Shown here: one piece after another, positions 17,901 to 25,776 of the stretch | How the letters are laid out: every line of letters starts with the position of its first letter | Numbering within the stretch: position 1 is the first letter of the stretch | NCBI RefSeq assembly: GCF_001573155.1 | Contig: NZ_JRWG01000001.1 | Span: 372,001 to 436,000, forward strand | Source of the DNA: Aequorivita aquimaris | Lineage (GTDB): Bacteria; Bacteroidota; Bacteroidia; Flavobacteriales; Flavobacteriaceae | Reading direction: 5' to 3' | DNA: 64,000 nucleotides | Notes under the pieces: model-generated | Database searches by the model: none | The model's input: the letters and a program-made list of their open reading frames with translations, nothing else | What the model was told of the DNA's origin: nothing | Program-made: the position numbers and the translations under genes

Positions 17901-18520
17901 CCGAGGAGTACTTGCACTACATCATCCGCTTTCAAAATACGGGTACGGCATCGGCAATTAATGTAAGTGTGAGCAATGAACTTGATCCAAATTTGGATTG
18001 GAATACCTTGCAGATTGAAAATATTAGCCACACAAACAGGGTAGAAATTACCGACGGCAATCAAGTGGAATTTATTTTCAACAATATCAACCTACCAGAT
18101 GCCTCGAGCAATGAGCCCGAGTCCCACGGTTATATTCAATATAAAATTAAACCAAAAAATAATATAGCTGTAGGCGACTTTATGCTGAACAGCGCAGCAA
18201 TTTACTTCGACTTTAATCCGCCGGTAATAACTAATACTGTTATCACAACTGTAATTGACAATTTGGGTGTGGAAGAGAACGCTACAAATTCCATTGCGCT
18301 TTACCCTGTACCTAGCAGTGATATCTTAAATATAAAAAGCACGCTACCCATCGTGGACGTGAAGGTGTTTAATAATTTGGGGCAATTGCTCTTTACTGTA
18401 GCAAATCCTAAAGGTGTTCAGTTTCTAAATATTGAGCAACTAAGCGCTGGGATGTATTTTGTGAAGTTGACAGATTTGGACCAGAACAGTAGTACGAAGA
18501 AGTTTATAAAGCAGGAATAA
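14993..18520 (+). CDS. large secreted VCBS/FG-GAP repeat protein with T9SS sorting domain
   Basis: An 1175-residue exported protein. A signal peptide (to about residue 21) is followed by roughly 14 VCBS/FG-GAP-like repeats up to residue ~725, each with a calcium-type DLDGDGDxD loop and a 'WYENxNGxGxFG' strand. Next come a carboxypeptidase-like segment (GTVTLDLDSNGCTSNDAPMK), two domains typical of Bacteroidota T9SS cargo (SHDPNDIQVLEGE, LHYIIRFQNTGTA), and a type A sorting domain (LYPVPSSDILNIKS to KKFIKQE). It is probably a surface or secreted binding protein, perhaps an adhesin. No catalytic residues are visible. The flanks carry RAYT repeats. Confidence 0.88.
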   Translation: MKKSLLFNSLLIGIFIKTTAQVGFQPHTIIDQGSTNSPSAAFAADLDGDGHLDLVSISEHDNKLAWYKNDGLENLGLQQIISLDVLAPKAAHAADFDNDGNKDLLVSSAENSKVVWFRNDGTAHFGSPRLITDNVDGITNCIPEDIDGDGDLDVVVTSTDDNKIAWFENTNGQGQFGQENLIATSLDRPNKISASDLDGDGDFDLVASTIYSDETVWFENMNGQGTFGSKQIIDDNISATYGLYEFDLDNDGDNDIITNKNSELIYYENLNGQGNFSTAQTIITAGVTYFATADFDQDGDMDIIGNVNHEIVWFENINGQGTFSSGQTLTTTETYVAINLADINGNGNFDLIAYNNGFDKIAWYPSTGLGSYGGEVIISIIDGVQGSYSLQAADFDGDGNIDVVSANSHIGSITWFKNLDGQGSYSSPRIVAETLSSVQSVFAADLDGDGDMDILSSSNDDNQATWYKNTDGQGNFIEQQPFSIDLSGSMVVNAADLDADGDMDVVVFDFNLGIVWFENINGLGSFGPARTIEENMGYTESIHTVDLDGDGDKDIIVAAYGSQLLGWYENMDGQGNFGSQNIIDNDPLNAIDIYYSDLDGDGDMDILGTSISENIVMWYENTDGAGTFGPRIIIADTCLSPWLIRAMDADQDGDMDVIVSDYSADTISWYENTNGLGTFGPQQIIDLHMNGVQGMAVADINNDGTPDLFASSYLGDNMKWYENFGRLGNNISGTVTLDLDSNGCTSNDAPMKQVMVISDNGTHSFATFTQTNGDYQLYTNEGTFITSLDSEMPNYYSPNPSFHTSTFMGQNNSDLADFCVEPTAVINDLNITFYPLGDARPGFEAEYQIVYNNVGTTVLDGAITVNFDDVRLDFLSASEPLSSQTNSTITFDYSNFKPFETRSIDINFQVAIPPTTQIDDVLVYNAIIEPVSGDITEADNTFTLNQTVIGSHDPNDIQVLEGESIFIEEAEEYLHYIIRFQNTGTASAINVSVSNELDPNLDWNTLQIENISHTNRVEITDGNQVEFIFNNINLPDASSNEPESHGYIQYKIKPKNNIAVGDFMLNSAAIYFDFNPPVITNTVITTVIDNLGVEENATNSIALYPVPSSDILNIKSTLPIVDVKVFNNLGQLLFTVANPKGVQFLNIEQLSAGMYFVKLTDLDQNSSTKKFIKQE

Positions 18521-18598
18521 GCTAGCCTGTAAGGCTTTGAAAGAAAAAATTATTTTGAATATATAATACCTCCTGGCGCGCTTTTGAAAGGCGTGCCT

Positions 18599-18919
18599 CA
18601 CTAGTGCGCTCCCGAGACTTCGGGAGCATCGCGTTCCATTCCGACTCAACCATAATAGCGAAATACTACATACCGTCCAATAGTCCTTTTTCATCTGCAT
18701 AATCTGATGCATTGCCATAAACATAATCGTGAGCTTTATAGACTAAACCTGCAGCCACAGGATTATTATGAACATAACTAATTTTGCTTCCAAATAACTT
18801 TATTGCTCCACAACTCAATAGAACGACGAAGTACGATAGACGAAGTATGAGGGGCTAAATGCGCAGAACGAATATGAGGCTCGTCCCTAATTTACCACTT
18901 CCAAGAATTTTTTATCCCC
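18599..18919. repeat. RAYT-derived repeat, copy C (longest)
   Basis: About 320 bp. It begins CACTAGTGCGCTCCCGAG with a strong hairpin (GCTCCCGA-gac-TTCGGGAGC) and ends with the TTTTTTATCCCC tail that joins copy D. It contains the transposase remnant at 18666-18800, which copies A, B and D have mostly lost. Confidence 0.7.
18666..18800 (-). pseudogene. C-terminal fragment of a REP-associated tyrosine transposase (Y1/IS200-like)
   Basis: The minus strand reads KISYVHNNPVAAGLVYKAHD and, after YVYGNAS, DYADEKGLLDGM and a stop. HNNPV.AGLV followed by DY.Y.SA..DY...KGLL is the diagnostic C-terminus of RAYT transposases. The catalytic HUH part is absent, so this is a relic. It identifies the source of the surrounding repeats. 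Confidence 0.75.
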
Positions 18920-19170
18920 CGCTAGTGCGCGATTGTATCGCGTTCCTTTCCGTCTCAACCATAATAGCGAAATACCACAATACCATCCAATAATCCTTTT
19001 TCCTTTGCATAATCTGCACATCTTCTATCCTCCAGCCTTTTCTCCTTTTGGCACGAGCTACTACCGTCGAGGCAAAGAACTACGGTAATTAGTACGTCCC
19101 CTAATTTACCGCTTCAAAGAATTTTTTATCCCCCTCCCCTTTAGCATCTTGTAAGGCAAATACTTAAAAC
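18918..19170. repeat. RAYT-derived repeat, copy D
   Basis: About 250 bp, near-identical to copy A including the CTCCCCTTTAGCATCTTGTA tail, and ending just before the next gene. Confidence 0.75.
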
Positions 19171-19177
19171 CGCTATT

Positions 19178-19501
19178 ATGAAAAGCAAGAAAACCCAATT
19201 AAAGCATTTAAGGAAATCTGCAAGGGACTCGCTGGTAACTCTCCAGCCGGCAAGGGATAATTCTAAAAAATTTAGAGCCAGCTTTCTGTATTTTGAAGGA
19301 TATCTGGATTTATTTACCACCATCGAATCCCTTCTCAATGTATGTATACTGGCAACCCAAGGAGATGGCTTTTGTCCCCCACATATCAAGGAACACGAGC
19401 GCGACATTAGAAAAACCTTAGAACTCGCGGCAAAACTGCTTCCCTTCGAGGAAGGGGAGTTTTTGGATAAGGCTTATGTGGCATTTATAAAAAATGGCTA
19501 G
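19178..19501 (+). CDS. hypothetical protein
   Basis: 107 residues, soluble, basic N-terminus (MKSKKTQLKHLRKSARDSLV) and a helical body. The segment NVCILATQGDGFCPPHIKEHERDI is the most distinctive. No signal peptide or membrane span. I do not recognise the family. It starts directly after a RAYT-derived repeat and is convergent with the PLD-like gene (7-bp gap). The frame has normal codon use and an AAAACCGCTATT leader with no clear promoter box. Probably a real gene of unknown function. Confidence 0.6.
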   Translation: MKSKKTQLKHLRKSARDSLVTLQPARDNSKKFRASFLYFEGYLDLFTTIESLLNVCILATQGDGFCPPHIKEHERDIRKTLELAAKLLPFEEGEFLDKAYVAFIKNG

Positions 19502-19508
19502 TATAGCT

Positions 19509-20366
19509 TTATAGATTAAACTTTTCTTTTGCGGCCTTCCAATTTTTATTTAAAATTGGTTTTTTCACTGAGGTTTCCCCATTAGATTCCTCCCCCGAAA
19601 AATGACAGTATTTCTCAGGAAAATCAGGGTTTTTATATTTGTTCCACATTTTAAAAGCTTCATAATCCATAGGTTTTTCTAAATTGAAGGGTATTTTTTT
19701 TCCCGTTCTAATGCAATAGCCGGTTTTCTCTCTTAAGACTTCCACAGGGCGATCATTTTTTATTGAAGCACTTTTTTTAAATACTTTGCTGTAGGCTTTA
19801 TTATTAAAAAAATCAGAAAGTTTATCTACTGTTATTTCTGAGTTTACGTATTTGGTAGAACTCAAGATGTTCCTTTTTTCATAAATAGGTTTTTTTTCAA
19901 ATAAGAGTTCTGCCTGGTCTAAAACAGTGGTAAAATATTTCCAAGTATCATCCTCTAAATTTTTACTTCCAGTAAAGGCTGCCATTGTGCTTTTTTCCAT
20001 TAAAATACCAGCTTCTATATTGTTGTCATGAGAGAAACCGTACAGATTCATTGAGGTTAAAATTGCTTTACTCTCATTTGCATAATATTTAGCGTGAAGT
20101 CTATTTTCAAACCGAATTTCAATATTCGGAAATTGTTTAAAGAAATCGAAATCTTCCTGCTTCATGCTTTTTGACATATCATCTTCATTTTTTCCAAACA
20201 GCACCGTAATTTTTAAATCGTGGGCTTGAAGTTTGGTAAGTAGGGAAGCTTTATACCTATCGAGAAGTTTTATATAAGGGGAAATCAAAATAATATCCCC
20301 TTTGGCGTCATCAAATATTTTTTCCAGTTCGGAATTCAATTCATTCCCTTTTAAAAATTTAGCCAT
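19509..20366 (-). CDS. phospholipase D-like domain protein
   Basis: A 285-residue cytoplasmic protein with one HKD motif: RLHAKYYANESKAILTSMNL near residues 92-112 (H-x-K, then S/T-x-N). The N-terminal half (KGDIILISPYIKL) fits the PLDc_2 domain found in nucleases and in proteins paired with helicases. With one HKD it would need to dimerise. The C-terminal ~130 residues (IRTGKKIPFNLEKPMDYEAF, YCHFSGEES) look like a small DNA- or zinc-binding tail common in PLD-domain proteins of Bacteroidota. It could be a nuclease; the substrate is not deducible. The 3' end meets the 107-residue gene. Confidence 0.75.
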   Translation of the reverse strand: MAKFLKGNELNSELEKIFDDAKGDIILISPYIKLLDRYKASLLTKLQAHDLKITVLFGKNEDDMSKSMKQEDFDFFKQFPNIEIRFENRLHAKYYANESKAILTSMNLYGFSHDNNIEAGILMEKSTMAAFTGSKNLEDDTWKYFTTVLDQAELLFEKKPIYEKRNILSSTKYVNSEITVDKLSDFFNNKAYSKVFKKSASIKNDRPVEVLREKTGYCIRTGKKIPFNLEKPMDYEAFKMWNKYKNPDFPEKYCHFSGEESNGETSVKKPILNKNWKAAKEKFNL

Positions 20367-20408
20367 AATTTATGTTTTAAAAATTTCAAAAAATATGCAT
20401 TTTAAAAT

Positions 20409-20783
20409 TTAGCTCTCTAATTTAAACAGAAACGGAATGCTAGCGGTAACTAGGGGCACCTCCCGTTTTTCTTCGTTTGATTTACCCTCAGCCACCAACT
20501 CACGGCCGCGGGCCATAAAGGGTTCCAGTTCGGCGCCGTAACAGGCTACGCTAATGCCCGCCTTGTTAGGGTCGTCTGCCAGGCATACCATGCCATTGTT
20601 GCCCTCGCGCAGGGTAATGAGCTTTCCTTCTTGGTTATAGCCCAGAACCGTGGCATCTTCGCGGTACATTTCGGGGGCGGCCAGGACCGCGGTCTTAATC
20701 TGTATGTCCTTTGGAAGGATCTTGTTTTGGGCAAAAGCCGAGAACGCCACTGCCAAAACGAAAAGAGTCATAAGTTTTTTCAT
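20409..20783 (-). pseudogene. truncated duplicate of the secreted protein at 10741-11325
   Basis: The first ~105 residues match the full-length copy almost exactly, including the signal peptide, with one residue change in the signal and one V-to-I change. After KSNEEK the sequence diverges to REVPLVTASIPFLFKLES and stops, losing the C-terminal ~85 residues. The upstream ~57 bp are also shared. It may still be expressed and exported, but it lacks nearly half of the parental protein. It lies between the PLD-like gene and the small membrane-protein cassette. Confidence 0.8.
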
Positions 20784-20919
20784 AGTCCGTAGATTTTAAA
20801 ATTGAAGGTTTAAGATACGGATTTTTGGGGGATTATGGGATCAGGTTGTTGCGGAGATTAATATGTTTTATGGGTAATTGATTTGGTCACGTGTTGCAAA
20901 TGCGCGCCAGCCGAGAATT

Positions 20920-21126
20920 CTATTTTCTATCCTTCTTTTTTTTAAATTTTTTTAATCTTGGTTTTAAAAAGAGGTTTAAAAGACAAGACATTAAAAAGCT
21001 AATAATTGCACCTATTACAGCAAGAATAGCCGAAGTGACAATATTTTCAACTGGTAGTACCGCGAAAGCAGACAGTGCGGTACCACTTACAGTACCTATG
21101 GCGATTGGAAATTCTTTATAACTCAT
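20920..21126 (-). CDS. small membrane protein (68 aa), cassette gene 3
   Basis: Two hydrophobic spans (about 8-30 and 34-52) and a very basic C-terminal tail (RLKKFKKKKDRK). Size and topology resemble phage holins or small pore-formers, but no family is recognised. It is the last of three closely spaced minus-strand genes (21419, 21149, 20920), with a 22-bp gap to the one before. The glycine/alanine/valine-rich helices differ from ordinary transporters. Function unknown. Confidence 0.6.
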   Translation of the reverse strand: MSYKEFPIAIGTVSGTALSAFAVLPVENIVTSAILAVIGAIISFLMSCLLNLFLKPRLKKFKKKKDRK

Positions 21127-21148
21127 GGTATAGATTTTAAAAGTTTAC

Positions 21149-21361
21149 TTATGTCTCAACACTTTCCACTACTGCCTGACTAACTGCAGAAGCTACGGAG
21201 CCTGCTATTGTTAAAATTGTCCCTAAGTTTATTAATAGCTGTGGGATAGTGATGGGAAGGGATAATATGGTACCACCGATTGTGGCCATAGCTATTCCTA
21301 TATTGCGAAGAACCCTAAAAAATTTTGGGGTCGGTTTTCTATATCTTTCTAAAATATTCAT
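21149..21361 (-). CDS. small membrane protein (70 aa), cassette gene 2
   Basis: The start at 21361 gives MNILERYRKPTPKFFRVLRN, a basic amphipathic head; an in-frame ATG at 21379 would add six residues. Two hydrophobic segments follow (IGIAMATIGGTILSLPITI and INLGTILTIAGSVASAVSQ), then an acidic end. Proteins with this PTPKFF..lRNIG head recur in Bacteroidota as hypothetical holin-like proteins, from my recollection. It is placed between the 251-residue soluble protein and the second small membrane protein. Function unknown. Confidence 0.6.
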   Translation of the reverse strand: MNILERYRKPTPKFFRVLRNIGIAMATIGGTILSLPITIPQLLINLGTILTIAGSVASAVSQAVVESVET

Positions 21362-21418
21362 TTGGATAAATTTTATCATTATAGAAAGGGAGGGTGAATA
21401 CCCCCCCTTTAAAACTAC

Positions 21419-22174
21419 TTATACATCATCAACATTTACGATACCTAAGGCATTGTAAGCTCCGTTCTTCAGGGAGTAAAACTCCCCATTTACCTCCTGG
21501 TAGAATTCAATACCCAATACACTAAGAATTGGATAGGGAGAATTTGGTGTTACCGCGGCGGTTAACGTTGAAGCTGCAACTTGAGTATTATCGTAGGGAA
21601 GTACACCCATGTCCATTTCACTGTAAACAAAAGTTTTGTTTACAAAATCAAGTTCCGTCGCCCCCATTGCTAATTTGTAATGGGTTGTTCCCGAGGGAGC
21701 TGCAATACGCTCTGTAGCGCTAAAAGCATCCACTGCGATGGTCGCATCGCCACTAACCCGATCAAAAGCTGTAGTAAAAAGACCAAAGAAAGTAGCATCT
21801 AGTTTACCATTGATATTGAAGTCAAAGCCTTCCAAAAGGTTGATATTGCCTTCATCAATGTTTCGCTTACCACGCGGATTAACGGGATCGGTTTTGATAA
21901 TAGCAAGCAATTGGGTTGTTAATCTGCTAACCACCCTTCGATCCTTTGCATTTTGCATTAAAGACCGAACAGCACTACGGATAAGCTTACCACCTTGGCC
22001 TGCCCGACCAAATTCAGAGTTGTTTTCACGAGTACGTGCAAATGCAGCACTGTGAAGGATCTTGTCGCGATCTACCCCGCCTTTTGCACGAGCGAGGTGA
22101 CCGTCTGCCGTTTTGTAAAAGGCAATATCATCAATAGTACCTTTTAACTTGATAATTCCAGCTTGTTTAGCCAT
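21419..22174 (-). CDS. conserved soluble protein of unknown function, cassette gene 1
   Basis: The start at 22174 (MAKQAGIIKLKGTIDDIAFY) is preferred; a frame open to 22231 would add 19 weak residues. The 251-residue chain has no signal peptide. The N-terminal ~110 residues are striking: GTIDDIAFYKTADGHLARAK, then FARTRENNSEFGRAGQGGKL, an RRVVSRL stretch and GKRN. The C-terminal half is beta-rich with a few aromatic residues. I recall similar 'KGTI..i.FYK..dG.y.aR.KGGV' proteins in other Bacteroidota without known function. The architecture (basic N-terminal region, beta-rich C-terminal half) could suit an assembling structural protein; that is inference. Confidence 0.6.
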   Translation of the reverse strand: MAKQAGIIKLKGTIDDIAFYKTADGHLARAKGGVDRDKILHSAAFARTRENNSEFGRAGQGGKLIRSAVRSLMQNAKDRRVVSRLTTQLLAIIKTDPVNPRGKRNIDEGNINLLEGFDFNINGKLDATFFGLFTTAFDRVSGDATIAVDAFSATERIAAPSGTTHYKLAMGATELDFVNKTFVYSEMDMGVLPYDNTQVAASTLTAAVTPNSPYPILSVLGIEFYQEVNGEFYSLKNGAYNALGIVNVDDV

Positions 22175-22555
22175 AATAAAAAGATTTAAAGTGAGCTGCA
22201 AAGATGCGTTCTGGTATAAGCCAATATTCACAAGTGGGGAGCAACTTGGGTATGATTATTTTTAGGAATTAACGCGATAACAATTAGGGCAATGGATAAC
22301 GCATCTTAGATTTTATGCGTTTGAAAGAGGAAGACTTAAAAAAAGAGCGAAAAGGCACTTTTAAAAATGAGGAAAAGAAACTTTGATCCTCTTTATATTA
22401 TTTAAATAAATGGGGGAAGCATTATATATTAAGGGATTCTTGTAGTTATAAAATGAGAAATAGTTTATGGATTTTCCCAAGTTGAACACAAGTTGTAATT
22501 GATAAAAATAAATTTGTAGGAAAAATGACTGTTTTTCTTACATTTTAATGAACTT
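22175..22555. other. gene-free AT-rich spacer
   Basis: This holds the weak -7-like GCATCTTTG (minus strand, 22193-22201) before the cassette. Otherwise I see only AT-rich sequence with no frame or hairpin. Confidence 0.4.
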
Positions 22556-22610
22556 GCTATGGCTTTGCTATGGCTTTGCTATGGCTTTGCTATGGCTTTG
22601 CTATGGCTTT
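22556..22610. repeat. 11-bp tandem repeat
   Basis: Five perfect copies of GCTATGGCTTT. Confidence 0.95.
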
Positions 22611-22652
22611 GAATGGGGTATGTAGGAGTAGATTGGTAGATTTCGATATTCA

Positions 22653-22770
22653 GTTGTGGGTTGATGGTTGATGGTTGATGGTTGGTGGTTGATGGTTGAT
22701 GGTTGTGGGTGGTGGGTTGATGGTTGATGGTTGATGGTTGATGGTTGATGGTTGATGGTTGACGGTTGTG
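22653..22770. repeat. heptanucleotide tract (GGTTGAT type)
   Basis: Roughly sixteen copies of the 7-base unit GGTTGAT with a few variants (GGTTGGT, GGTTGTG), ending about 20 bp from the stop of the DnaE-type gene. It creates a spurious frame of N-H-Q-P-S-T-I repeats. Confidence 0.95.
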
Positions 22771-22788
22771 GGTTTGTGATTATTGTAC

Positions 22789-25776
22789 TCACACAATTGA
22801 CTTATGTGTTTTCTGTTCTTCGGAAAAGCGGGGATCGGGAAGTCTTGGTACTTTTAACAATTGGGTTGTAGTTATGGCGTAATAGCCTAGATCTTCGGTT
22901 ACCGTTCCTTTTATAAAATAAATTCCAATACCTGTTAAAGGGTATTTTACCATTATTTTTGGGAATTGTACCGTATCAAAACATTTTCCGTCTTTATCGA
23001 GGAATGTTGAGAATGCCATATAATCGCCTTTAGATGTTTTTGTGGTTTTGGAGGTTACCAATTTTCCGAGGATTGTAATTTCCTTACCCTCATAGGTACT
23101 TAAATCACTTGCTATTGTAATTGGATACTTGCCCGGTTTTATAAGATTAAAATCGTTGTGAAGCGTAAAGCCCAAGAGCTCCAGATTGTCATAGGCGTCA
23201 ATAATCTGTTCGCTCTTTAAGGATGGTAAGCTATAATTTACCCGTTTAGGTTTAAATAATTGGGGTTGGTTATTTAGATTTTTAATTGCGTGGGTATTGA
23301 GATGGGCAAGCCACATTAATTTATGTTTATTTGATTCAAATGTCCTAAAAGCCTTTAAACGAATTAATAGTAGCAGTTGTTCCAATCCGAGCTTACATCT
23401 ATCCAAAAAATCGTCAAAGCTATTAAATGGGCCAAAAAGCTGTCTCTCAGTGAGAATTTTCTGAATGCTTCTATGTTCTAAATCCTTTATCATCCCAAAG
23501 CCCAAAAAAACAGTTTTATCCTTAATATAATTACTGTGATCGCTATTGTTGATACAGGGATTTTCAACTACACCACCACATTTAAAAATTTCATTGATAT
23601 AGGTATCCAGGTTGTAAAAGCCCCCCCCATTGTTAAGAACAGCGGTCATAAATTCCAATGGGAAGTATTTTTTAAGGTAAAGGCTTTGATAGCTTTCCAC
23701 GGCATAACTTGCGGAATGTCCCTTGGCAAACGCATAGCCCGCAAAAGCTTTGATCTGATCCCAGACTTCCGCTATCACTTTTTGGGTGTAGCCCTTTTCT
23801 TTACAGTTTTCATAGAATTTCCTTTCCAGGGCATCAAATTGTTCTTTGCTCCTACCCTTGCCACTCATACCCCTTCGCAACACGTCTGCTTCGGCCAGAC
23901 TTAATCCTGCAAAATAGTGTGCCACTTTTAAAACGTCTTCCTGATAAACCATAACACCATAGGTATCGGGCATAATCTTCAAAAGAACGGGATGTGCCTC
24001 TGCCTTTTTTTCGGGAAATCTATGGCGCTCTATATAGGCATTTTTCATTCCTCCATTGGTTACACCGGGACGTATAATGGAGCTAGCAGCGACTAATCCC
24101 AAATAGTCCTGTGTTTGCAGGCGTGTCATCAAAGTACGCATTGCAGGGGATTCGACATAGAACACGCCCATACAATCCCCTACTTTTAATAGATTGTTAA
24201 TTGCAGGATCATTTTTAAAAGATGTAGTATCGTCTATATTTTTTATATGTGCATTGGGTTGATTTTCCCTGATCAATTGAATTGCATCCTTAATTTTTGA
24301 AAGACCGCGTTGGGCAAGAATATCAAATTTAAAAATACCCACAGCTTCTGCTATGTGCATATCAATTTGCAAGGTTTGAAACCCTTTCGGGGGCATAAAA
24401 GTGCCACAATAAGCTTGTACAGGATTTTTTGTTATAACAATGCCTCCAGAATGTACACTTAGGTAATTTGGAAAACCATGGATAAGATGACTATATTTTA
24501 TTACCAATTTAAAATAATGATCGTTTTTTTTGTTCTCTCTATTGCCATTTAAAAAAGCATCAATTTCAGCTTTTGGCAGTCCAAATACTTTGGCAAGCTC
24601 CCGAACAACTGCTTTGAATTGAAACGTTACATAAGTACCCATAAGGGCGGTATTTGGGAAACGTTCAAAAATATAGCGGGTAACATCGTCCCTATCCTTC
24701 CAAGAAAAATCTATATCAAAATCAGGCGGTGAGGAACGATACAGGTTGATGAACCGTTCAAAATACAGATCCAATTCAATCGGGTCAACATTGGTAATAC
24801 CTAAGATATAGGCTACGACACTATTGGCCCCACTGCCCCGCCCTATATATGGGTAATTATTTTTTATGGCATATTGAACAATATCGTAATTAATGAGAAA
24901 GTAGGATACAAAATCCATTTGCCGAATGGCGTTAAGTTCCTTTTCAATACGTTCTGTAATTTTGGAATTGACCGTTTTATATCGGGAGGGTATATTTTGT
25001 TTTACCAAAGAAACCAAATATCCATAATCATCTTGTGCATTGGAGAGGTAGGTGGTTTGATTTTGGTTTTCTCGGATATCATCAAATTTAAAATCGATGG
25101 AACAGGAATTTAAAAGAGCTTGGGTGTTGGACAATATATGCTCAAAATCCTCAAACAAGTCTTTGAGTTTGGTTAGCGAATACATTTTATCGTTGGCAGT
25201 ACCCTGTTCAGCCTCCGGGAGTTTACTCAAAACTATATTGAGGTCTATACATCGCAATAAACGATGTATATTTATATGCGTCTGACTGCAGAAAGTTACA
25301 GGCTGTAACAACACCAATTTTTCAGTATATTGTTTTAGATGGGAGAATTTTAGTTTATTAAGATCATTTACCGCAATTCCGATGTACCAATCGGGCGCAA
25401 AGGATTCCAGTTCATATTCCAGTACTTTTTCGAAAGGAAAAATGGTTATAACATTTAAAAAAGAGGGAGGGATTTCAGGGAAGTCCTTCTTTGTATGTAG
25501 ATGGGTGGACAGAAATTGGTTGATTTCCAAGTAGCCTTTATTGTTTTTTGCCAAGCACACATAGCATCTGTTGTTTCCGTTACGAATATCGGCTCCCACC
25601 ACGGGCTTAAGTTTTTCTTTTGCTGCTTCCCTACTAAATTCCAAGCAGGCCGATGTACTGTTAATATCGGTAATTGCTACAGATTTAATAGTATATTTTT
25701 TTGCCAATTCCAAGAGTTGCGGTACAGAAAGTACACCGTAGCGCAAGGAGTAATATGTATGGCAATTGATATACAT
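22789..25776 (-). CDS. DnaE-type DNA polymerase III alpha, probable translesion/second copy
   Basis: A 995-residue C-family polymerase, shorter than replicative DnaE (~1150-1450). The N-terminal PHP domain begins MYINCHTYYSL; the first metal-binding histidine of the usual HxxxH is replaced, so PHP proofreading is probably inactive. The palm has the catalytic PDFDIDF near residue 350 and GRGSGANSVVAYILG near 313. A fingers region and a C-terminal OB fold (KEITILGKLVTSKTTKTSKGD) follow. Its start codon overlaps the stop of the Y-family polymerase as TAATG. The pairing resembles the ImuB-DnaE2 mutasome layout, so induced mutagenic repair is likely; a lesion-specific role is inference. Confidence 0.85.
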   Translation of the reverse strand: MYINCHTYYSLRYGVLSVPQLLELAKKYTIKSVAITDINSTSACLEFSREAAKEKLKPVVGADIRNGNNRCYVCLAKNNKGYLEINQFLSTHLHTKKDFPEIPPSFLNVITIFPFEKVLEYELESFAPDWYIGIAVNDLNKLKFSHLKQYTEKLVLLQPVTFCSQTHINIHRLLRCIDLNIVLSKLPEAEQGTANDKMYSLTKLKDLFEDFEHILSNTQALLNSCSIDFKFDDIRENQNQTTYLSNAQDDYGYLVSLVKQNIPSRYKTVNSKITERIEKELNAIRQMDFVSYFLINYDIVQYAIKNNYPYIGRGSGANSVVAYILGITNVDPIELDLYFERFINLYRSSPPDFDIDFSWKDRDDVTRYIFERFPNTALMGTYVTFQFKAVVRELAKVFGLPKAEIDAFLNGNRENKKNDHYFKLVIKYSHLIHGFPNYLSVHSGGIVITKNPVQAYCGTFMPPKGFQTLQIDMHIAEAVGIFKFDILAQRGLSKIKDAIQLIRENQPNAHIKNIDDTTSFKNDPAINNLLKVGDCMGVFYVESPAMRTLMTRLQTQDYLGLVAASSIIRPGVTNGGMKNAYIERHRFPEKKAEAHPVLLKIMPDTYGVMVYQEDVLKVAHYFAGLSLAEADVLRRGMSGKGRSKEQFDALERKFYENCKEKGYTQKVIAEVWDQIKAFAGYAFAKGHSASYAVESYQSLYLKKYFPLEFMTAVLNNGGGFYNLDTYINEIFKCGGVVENPCINNSDHSNYIKDKTVFLGFGMIKDLEHRSIQKILTERQLFGPFNSFDDFLDRCKLGLEQLLLLIRLKAFRTFESNKHKLMWLAHLNTHAIKNLNNQPQLFKPKRVNYSLPSLKSEQIIDAYDNLELLGFTLHNDFNLIKPGKYPITIASDLSTYEGKEITILGKLVTSKTTKTSKGDYMAFSTFLDKDGKCFDTVQFPKIMVKYPLTGIGIYFIKGTVTEDLGYYAITTTQLLKVPRLPDPRFSEEQKTHKSIV

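Noticed and set aside
22653-22770. Possible CRISPR or regularly spaced repeat
   Set aside because: The units are contiguous 7-mers without spacers, so it is a simple tandem repeat.
22601-22792. A minus-strand frame of N-H-Q-P-S-T-I repeats (63 codons)
   Set aside because: It is an artefact of the 7-base GGTTGAT tract, which yields an open frame with a 7-residue repeat. No start region, family or conservation signal.
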